Shown: positions 59,676-64,000 of the stretch, one piece after another
Layout: each line of letters begins with the position of its first letter
Position numbering within the stretch: the first letter of the stretch is position 1
NCBI RefSeq assembly: GCF_042650565.1
Contig: NZ_JBHSBH010000001.1
Coordinates: forward strand, 1-64,000
Source: Nocardiopsis_B sediminis
GTDB lineage: Bacteria; Actinomycetota; Actinomycetes; Streptosporangiales; Streptosporangiaceae
Direction: 5' to 3'
Length of the DNA: 64,000 nt
The notes under the pieces: model-generated
What the model was told of the DNA's origin: nothing
The model's database searches: none
The model's input: the letters and a program-made list of their open reading frames with translations, nothing else
Program-made: the position numbers and the translations under genes

Positions 59676-61172
59676 TCACCCCGGCAGCCCGAGCCGGCGG
59701 TAGCGGTCGTAGCGGCGCTCGGAGCGCGCCTGCGGGTCCTCGCCCAGCAGCGAGGTGAGCTCGTAGCGCAGGACGGCGCCGACGCGGGCGCAGAACGCCT
59801 CGGGCTCGTCGGCGGCGTCGTCGTGCTCGGCGATGATGCGGTCGACGATGCCGTTGTCGCGCAGCTCCACCGAGCGCACCCCCTGGCGCTCGGCCAGCTC
59901 CGGCGCGCGGTCCACGGTGCGGTGCACGATGGCGCTGGCTCCTTCGGGCGGCAGCGGCGACAGCCAGGCGTGCTGGGCGCTGAGCACCCGGTCGGCGGGC
60001 ACCAGCGCCAGGGCGCCGCCGCCGGTGCCCTGGCCCAGCAGCAGAGCCAGGGTGGGCACCTCCAGGGTGACCAGCTCGGTGAGGCAGCGGGCGATCTGGC
60101 CGGCCATCCCGCGCTCCTCGGCGTCCTTGGACAGGGCGGCGCCGGGGGTGTCGATGACGGTGACCAGCGGCAGGTCGAGGTCGCGCGCCATGCGCATGCC
60201 GCGGCGAGCCTCGCGCAGGGCGGCGGGGCCCAGTGGGCGCTCGGTGGTCTGGCGGGCGCGGTCCTGGCCCAGCAGCACGCAGGGGGCGCCGCCGAAGCGG
60301 GCGAGGGCGATCAGCAGGCCGGGGTCGGAGTCGCCGTCGCCGGTGCCATTGAGCGGGACGACGTCGGTGGCCGCGTGCCACAGCAGCTTGCGCACGCCGG
60401 GGCGGTCGCGTCGGCGCGAGCGGGTGATGGACTCCCAGGCGGGGACGTCGCCGATGGCCTCGTCGCCGGGGTCGGGTGCGTCGGGGACGCCCTCGGTGCG
60501 GGCGAGCAGGACGTTGAGGGCGCGGTGGGCGATGGCGGGGACGTCCTCGGGGGCGAGGACGGCGTCGACGAGCCCGTTGCGGTAGAGGTTCTCGGCGCGC
60601 TGGACGCCCTCGGGGAACTCCTTGCCGTAGAGGGCTTCGTAGACGCGGGGGCCGAGGAAGCCGATAAGGGCGCCGGGCTCGGCGACGGTGACGTGGCCCT
60701 GGGAGCCCCAGGAGGCCAGGACCCCGCCGGTGGTGGGGTGGCGCAGGTAGACGAGGTAGGGCAGGCCGGCGGCCTTGTGGCGGGCGATGGCGGCGGAGAT
60801 CTTGACCATGGCGAGGAAGGCGAGGGTGCCCTCCTGCATCCGGGTGCCGCCGGAGGCGGGGGCGGCCAGCAGCGGGAGGCGCTCGGCGGTTGCGCGCTCG
60901 ACGGCCTCGACCAGGCGCTCGGCGGCGGCGATGCCGATGGATCCGGCCAGGAAGGAGAACTCGCAGGCGACGATGGCGACGCGGCGCCCGCGCAGGAGGC
61001 CCTCGCCGGTGATGACGGCTTCGTCGCTGCCGCTGCGCTCGCGGGCGGCGGCGAGGTCGGCGGCGTAGGCGGGGTCGGGGTGCACGTCGATCGGCGGGGT
61101 GTCCCAGGACACGAAGGTGCCGGCGTCCAGTGTGATGTCGAGCAGCTCGCGCGCCGTGTGACGGTCGCCCAT
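59676..61172 (-). CDS. Fused carboxyltransferase (AccD/AccA-like)
   Basis: A 498-residue protein with two crotonase-like halves. The N-terminal half resembles AccD but lacks the zinc ribbon (it starts at RELLDITLDAGTF). The block PLLAAPASGGTRMQEGTLAFLAMVKI is the beta-type active-site region. The C-terminal half resembles AccA: TVIDTPGAALSKDAEERGMAGQIARCL and LLGQGTGGGALALVPADRVL. No biotin carboxylase or carrier gene is near, so it may decarboxylate malonyl-CoA or move a carboxyl group from another donor. The ATG at 61172 follows GGGAG. A palindrome at 61209-61223 sits just ahead of it. Confidence 0.88.
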   Translation of the reverse strand: MGDRHTARELLDITLDAGTFVSWDTPPIDVHPDPAYAADLAAARERSGSDEAVITGEGLLRGRRVAIVACEFSFLAGSIGIAAAERLVEAVERATAERLPLLAAPASGGTRMQEGTLAFLAMVKISAAIARHKAAGLPYLVYLRHPTTGGVLASWGSQGHVTVAEPGALIGFLGPRVYEALYGKEFPEGVQRAENLYRNGLVDAVLAPEDVPAIAHRALNVLLARTEGVPDAPDPGDEAIGDVPAWESITRSRRRDRPGVRKLLWHAATDVVPLNGTGDGDSDPGLLIALARFGGAPCVLLGQDRARQTTERPLGPAALREARRGMRMARDLDLPLVTVIDTPGAALSKDAEERGMAGQIARCLTELVTLEVPTLALLLGQGTGGGALALVPADRVLSAQHAWLSPLPPEGASAIVHRTVDRAPELAERQGVRSVELRDNGIVDRIIAEHDDAADEPEAFCARVGAVLRYELTSLLGEDPQARSERRYDRYRRLGLPG

Positions 61173-61208
61173 CGGCTCCCCCTCGGATGGTGGTTGCTTT
61201 AGTGGCTT

Positions 61209-61223
61209 ATTGGCCTAGCCAAT
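61209..61223. promoter_or_regulatory. Shared palindrome, site 1 (carboxyltransferase promoter)
   Basis: ATTGGCCTAGCCAAT has 6-bp arms around CTA and lies 37 bp before the carboxyltransferase start. It matches the site before the carrier gene (62693-62707) at 14 of 15 positions. Confidence 0.8.
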
Positions 61224-61283
61224 TCAGCTTAGACGGGCCCCGGGGGCGCCGCTCGCGGCGCCCCCGTCGTCCGCGGCCCGGAG

Positions 61284-62612
61284 CTACATCCAGCCGGGCA
61301 GCACCATCACGGCCCAGGCCACGAGCGGGCCGATGAGGACCACCAGGCCGCTGTAGATGAGGATGTGGCGGTAGAAGCGGTCGGGGTCGACCCCCTTGGC
61401 GTTGGCCAGCACCAGCGCGCCGTTGGTGGAGAACGGGCTGACGTCGACGATGGTGGAGGACACCGACAGCGCCGCGATCAGCCCCACGGCCCCGATCTCG
61501 CCCTGGAGCAGGAAGGGGACGGCCAGCGGGATGGTGACCCCCAGGATGGCGGTGGAGGACGCGAACGCCGAGACGATGCCGCCGATGTAGCACAGCAGCA
61601 GGCCCACGAGCAGCGGGACGCCGAGGCCGGCCACGCTGTTGCCCACGTACTCGATGGTCCCGGCCTCCTCCATCACCCCGACGAAGGTCAGCACGCCGGT
61701 GATGAGCAGGACGGTGCCCCAGCTGATCTTGCTGACGGCGTTCTTCTGCGACTTGGGGAACAGGATGGCGAGGGCGACGGCGACGGTGATCGCGACGAAG
61801 CCGACGTCCAGCTTGAAGCCCAGGGCCAGCACGCCCAGCACGAGCAGGCCGATGAGGGTCGCGATCTGCTCCGGCTTGATGCCGCCGGACTCCTCGCCGC
61901 CGGTGGAGCCGGTGGAGGCCGTGGAGCCGGAGCCGCCGGCGGTGGCGCCGCCCGCGGGGGCGCCCTCGGCGGTGGCGGCGACCTTCTCGAAGTCGCGGAT
62001 GTGCACGCCGAAGAGCCGGTGCCCGCCCAGCGCGAAGAACAGCAGCAGCGCGATGCCGAGGTTGAAGAAGAGGCTGGCCAGGAACAGCGCGATCGGGCTC
62101 GACGGAAGGTCGGTCCCGGCGACGATGCCGTTGACGGTGCCGCCGTAGACGCTGATCGGCGAGAACCCGCCGGCCTGCGCGCCGTGGACCACCAGCATGC
62201 CCATGAGCAGGGCGTTGATCCGGTAGGTGGCGGCGAAGCCGAGGGCGATGGGGGCGATGATCGCCACCGCCGCCGGGCCGAGCGCGCCCATGGCGGTGAG
62301 GACGGCGGTGACGCCGAACATCACCCACGGGATCGCGGCGACCCACCCGCCGACGCCCTTGACCGCCCATCTGACCAGGAGGTCCACGGTGCCGTTGGCC
62401 TGCGCTATCGCGAACAGGTAGGTGATGCCGACGAGGATCAGGAACAGGTCAGCGGGGAAGCCGCCGAGGATGGTCTCGACGTCCATACCCAGGACGAACG
62501 TTCCCACGAGGAACGCCGCAACGAAGGCGATCGCGCCCATGTTCACGGGCAGCAGCGTGGCGATGACGAACATCGCCGCCAGTACGAGGATCGTGATGAT
62601 TTCTGGAGGCAT
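61284..62612 (-). CDS. matC: Malonate/dicarboxylate carrier, MatC type
   Basis: A 442-residue transporter with eleven or more hydrophobic helices, of the ArsB/NhaD (IT) superfamily and MatC subfamily. MGAIAFVAAFLVGTFVLGMDVETILGGFP at the N-terminus matches the MatC N-terminal domain. A Gly/Ser/Thr-rich loop (about residues 218-242) divides the two halves. SVSSTIVDVSPFSTNGALVLAN is the second conserved block. MatC takes up malonate in rhizobia. The ATG at 62612 is preferred to a TTG at 62666. The carboxyltransferase gene follows on the same strand after 111 bp. Confidence 0.87.
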   Translation of the reverse strand: MPPEIITILVLAAMFVIATLLPVNMGAIAFVAAFLVGTFVLGMDVETILGGFPADLFLILVGITYLFAIAQANGTVDLLVRWAVKGVGGWVAAIPWVMFGVTAVLTAMGALGPAAVAIIAPIALGFAATYRINALLMGMLVVHGAQAGGFSPISVYGGTVNGIVAGTDLPSSPIALFLASLFFNLGIALLLFFALGGHRLFGVHIRDFEKVAATAEGAPAGGATAGGSGSTASTGSTGGEESGGIKPEQIATLIGLLVLGVLALGFKLDVGFVAITVAVALAILFPKSQKNAVSKISWGTVLLITGVLTFVGVMEEAGTIEYVGNSVAGLGVPLLVGLLLCYIGGIVSAFASSTAILGVTIPLAVPFLLQGEIGAVGLIAALSVSSTIVDVSPFSTNGALVLANAKGVDPDRFYRHILIYSGLVVLIGPLVAWAVMVLPGWM

Positions 62613-62692
62613 GGCAGACAGGTCCCAGCCGTTCGAAATGGGGATGCAGTAGGGCAAGCGGGTCAACTGCTGTGAACCAGCTCATAAGGAAC

Positions 62693-62707
62693 AGTGGCCT
62701 AGCCAAT
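62693..62707. promoter_or_regulatory. Shared palindrome, site 2 (matC promoter)
   Basis: AGTGGCCTAGCCAAT differs from site 1 at one position. It lies about 80 bp before the matC start. The matching sites suggest one regulator for the whole module. No regulator gene for it was found in the window. Confidence 0.8.
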
Positions 62708-62891
62708 ATGCCAGCCCCCTTGCTTGTCAAGTACTGATCATGCCGTGTACCTGCGACGAGACCAGATCGCGACCCACCGCCACGCCGCTCCTCCCCGACC
62801 TGACACCCGAGAACCCCGACACAGCGGGGACCGTGCGATCCGGCCCCTGCCTCTTCCTGCTTCGGGCGGACGGTCAAGATCCCCGTGACAG

Positions 62892-62931
62892 CACTGGGCC
62901 CTCGGACCGGATCCGGTCCGAGGGCCCAGTG
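62892..62931. terminator. Perfect 40-bp loopless palindrome after the DUF397 genes
   Basis: Two exact 20-bp arms meet at 62911/62912 (CACTGGGCCC at the left end, GGGCCCAGTG at the right). It starts 11 bp after the last DUF397 stop on the minus strand, so it is probably a terminator. No T-run. Confidence 0.7.
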
Positions 62932-62942
62932 ACGAGCGCGCG

Positions 62943-63119
62943 CTACAGCCGCCCGAGGTCGGCGATGAGAGCGACCCACTCCCCCGCGGGAACGGCCAAC
63001 ACGGCCGCCCCCCGATGCTGGGTGTCCCGGATACGGGTGACCGAGCCCTCTGCGACCTCGACACAGTTGGCATACGACTCGCTGTAGCTCGACTTGTGCC
63101 ACGCCTCATGCTGCGTCAT
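62943..63119 (-). CDS. DUF397 protein, copy 1
   Basis: A 58-residue protein of the DUF397 family: HEAWHKSSYSES at the N-terminus, NCVEVAEGSVTRIRDTQ in the middle and GEWVALIADLG at the end. Members pair with XRE regulators in streptomycetes (WhiJ-like systems) and probably modulate them. It is nearly identical to the next copy, with 17 bp between them, and shows a recent tandem duplication. It lies at the end of the XRE-DUF397-DUF397 operon. Confidence 0.92.
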   Translation of the reverse strand: MTQHEAWHKSSYSESYANCVEVAEGSVTRIRDTQHRGAAVLAVPAGEWVALIADLGRL

Positions 63120-63136
63120 TGATGATCTCCTCGGCT

Positions 63137-63313
63137 CTACAGGCGACCGAGGTCGGCAACGAGGGCCACCCACTCCCTGGCGGGAACGGCCAGCACGGCC
63201 GCTCCCCGATGTTGGGTATCCCGGATACGGGTGACCGGGCCCTCTGCGACCTCGACGCAGTTGGACATCGATTCGCTGTAGCTCGACTTGTGCCACGCGT
63301 CATGCTGCGCCAT
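63137..63313 (-). CDS. DUF397 protein, copy 2
   Basis: A 58-residue DUF397 protein with a few changes from copy 1, such as EAWH/DAWH, SYANC/SMSNC, GSVTR/GPVTR, AGEWVALI/AREWVALV. Its start overlaps the XRE gene stop by 14 bp, so it is translated with it. The linker before copy 1 still contains a remnant of the XRE tail (see finding), showing copy 1 arose by duplication of this unit. Confidence 0.92.
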   Translation of the reverse strand: MAQHDAWHKSSYSESMSNCVEVAEGPVTRIRDTQHRGAAVLAVPAREWVALVADLGRL

Positions 63314-64000
63314 TGATGATCTCCTGGATTCTGCTGCGGGAGTCGGCGGGGTTGAGTGCCCAGTTCGCAATCGTACTGAGCGCCGATGAATAGCGCATCA
63401 CTTCGGAAGGGTGATCGATGACCGAGACGCCCGAACCGTGCTCGGCCAAGGCAATCGGCAGCCGGTCATGGAACGACAGCACGCGAACCGGCCCGATCGC
63501 TGGCATCAGGTACCCGTCCGGGACGATCTGCACGGAGACCCTGTGGCTGACTTCCAACAGGTGCGGAAGCGCGCATGAAGCAGCACTCCCGGCCGTGCGT
63601 ACGACAAGGTCCGGAATGGCAATCGAGATGATCGGCCCCTCGTCCCGCAGAAGGTATCCGCTCCGCTCGACGCGTTCCTTGACCATTGATGCGATCCGCT
63701 CGTCGCTCAAGGCCGGAAAACCCGCCCGGAAAATCGCCTCGCTGTACCCCGGTGACTGAACAACTCCAGGAAGCAGCCCGGGGTGGTTACACCGGATCTC
63801 GGCCGCCATCGCGTCGAGGTCGGTGACGCGCCGCAGCCATTCCGGCTGGGCGGCCCGGCGTTTGTCCTCCATCCAGCGACGGGCGAGCATGCCTCCCGCG
63901 CCGAGGGCTTCGTCGAGCCTTACCGCCGTTTCTTTGTCCTTCGGTGACCTGCGGCCCGTGCAGAAGGCTGAGATCTGCGCACGGCTCCAGCCAGTCGCCT
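63300..64000 (-). CDS. XRE-family regulator with DUF5753 domain, cut by the window edge
   Basis: The visible 232 residues are the C-terminal part of a WhiJ/SCO4441-like regulator. The end of an XRE helix-turn-helix is seen in GWSRAQISAFCTGRRSPKDKETAVRLDEALG, near the window edge. The rest is a DUF5753 ligand-like domain: HPGLLPGVVQSPGYSEAIF and RQ-like VPDGYLMPAIGPVRVLSFHD. The gene continues past 64000. It overlaps the DUF397 gene, so both are made together. The N-terminus cannot be seen. Confidence 0.9.
   Translation of the reverse strand, partial: ATGWSRAQISAFCTGRRSPKDKETAVRLDEALGAGGMLARRWMEDKRRAAQPEWLRRVTDLDAMAAEIRCNHPGLLPGVVQSPGYSEAIFRAGFPALSDERIASMVKERVERSGYLLRDEGPIISIAIPDLVVRTAGSAASCALPHLLEVSHRVSVQIVPDGYLMPAIGPVRVLSFHDRLPIALAEHGSGVSVIDHPSEVMRYSSALSTIANWALNPADSRSRIQEIINGAA

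Larger units (their letters stand above)
62613..62942. other. Intergenic between matC and the DUF397 genes
   Basis: About 330 bp with the matC promoter region, the second operator copy (62693-62707), and the DUF397 terminator palindrome at 62892-62931. No gene is supported. Confidence 0.45.

Noticed and set aside
1..64000. CRISPR arrays, tRNA, rRNA, phage structural genes
   Set aside because: No regularly spaced repeats, cloverleaf-like sequences, rRNA stretches or phage-type genes were recognised by eye.

Overview
The window is chromosomal DNA of a very GC-rich, filamentous-type actinomycete. The GC-rich third codon positions, frequent GTG starts, a two-domain geosmin synthase, an AA10 lytic polysaccharide monooxygenase, XRE/DUF397 gene pairs, a DUF574 methyltransferase and an AIM24 protein all point to Actinomycetia. 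A Nocardiopsis/Streptomonospora-like or Streptomyces-like host is my inference; no rRNA, tRNA or CRISPR array was seen to settle it.

Left part (1-20.5 kb): the 3' part of a TnpB gene with a structured tail; a Tat-exported beta-carbonic anhydrase; a Cmx/CmrA-type drug exporter and its TetR regulator, which share a 20-bp operator; small membrane, SMI1/KNR4, GNAT and AhpD-like genes; a GIDE-like membrane protein; a secreted protein of unknown role; a histidine kinase/response regulator pair with overlapping genes; an acyl-CoA-synthetase-like protein that has lost its signature motifs; a Bcr/CflA exporter; an SDR; a MerR regulator with a typical 19-bp-spacer promoter; and a HipA-like kinase/DUF3037 pair divergent from a nucleotidyltransferase.

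Middle (20.5-35.3 kb): an EryG-like methyltransferase, an Erm 23S rRNA methyltransferase with a long upstream region, a GAP-family membrane protein, a SNF2 helicase translationally coupled to a SWIM protein, a DUF574 methyltransferase, GNAT, cold-shock protein, AA10 LPMO, an MFS/GlxA-like AraC divergent pair, a secreted HNH nuclease and a LysE exporter.

Biosynthetic block (35.3-45.3 kb, minus strand): discrete ACP, then a 2415-residue KS-AT-DH-ER-KR-ACP polyketide synthase, then a fatty-acyl-AMP ligase. This looks like a compact system that activates a fatty acid, loads it on an ACP and extends it iteratively to a reduced, probably methyl-branched chain. The PKS carries low-complexity insertions, one of them a 61-residue tandem duplication, and degenerate copies of its 3' end lie downstream.

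Right part (45.7-64 kb): AIM24, an HhH protein and an HxlR regulator; an operon of metallo-beta-lactamase-fold protein, FAD hydroxylase and homogentisate-dioxygenase-like protein, divergent from a MarR gene with two dyads between them; geosmin synthase; a sulfotransferase; a LysR/aldo-keto reductase pair; a malonate-type module (MatC carrier, fused carboxyltransferase, CaiB-type CoA transferase) with the same 15-bp palindrome upstream of two of its genes; and an XRE regulator with two tandem DUF397 genes, cut by the right edge. Most convergent gene pairs are separated by strong hairpins. All family assignments come from reading motifs by eye, with no database search.
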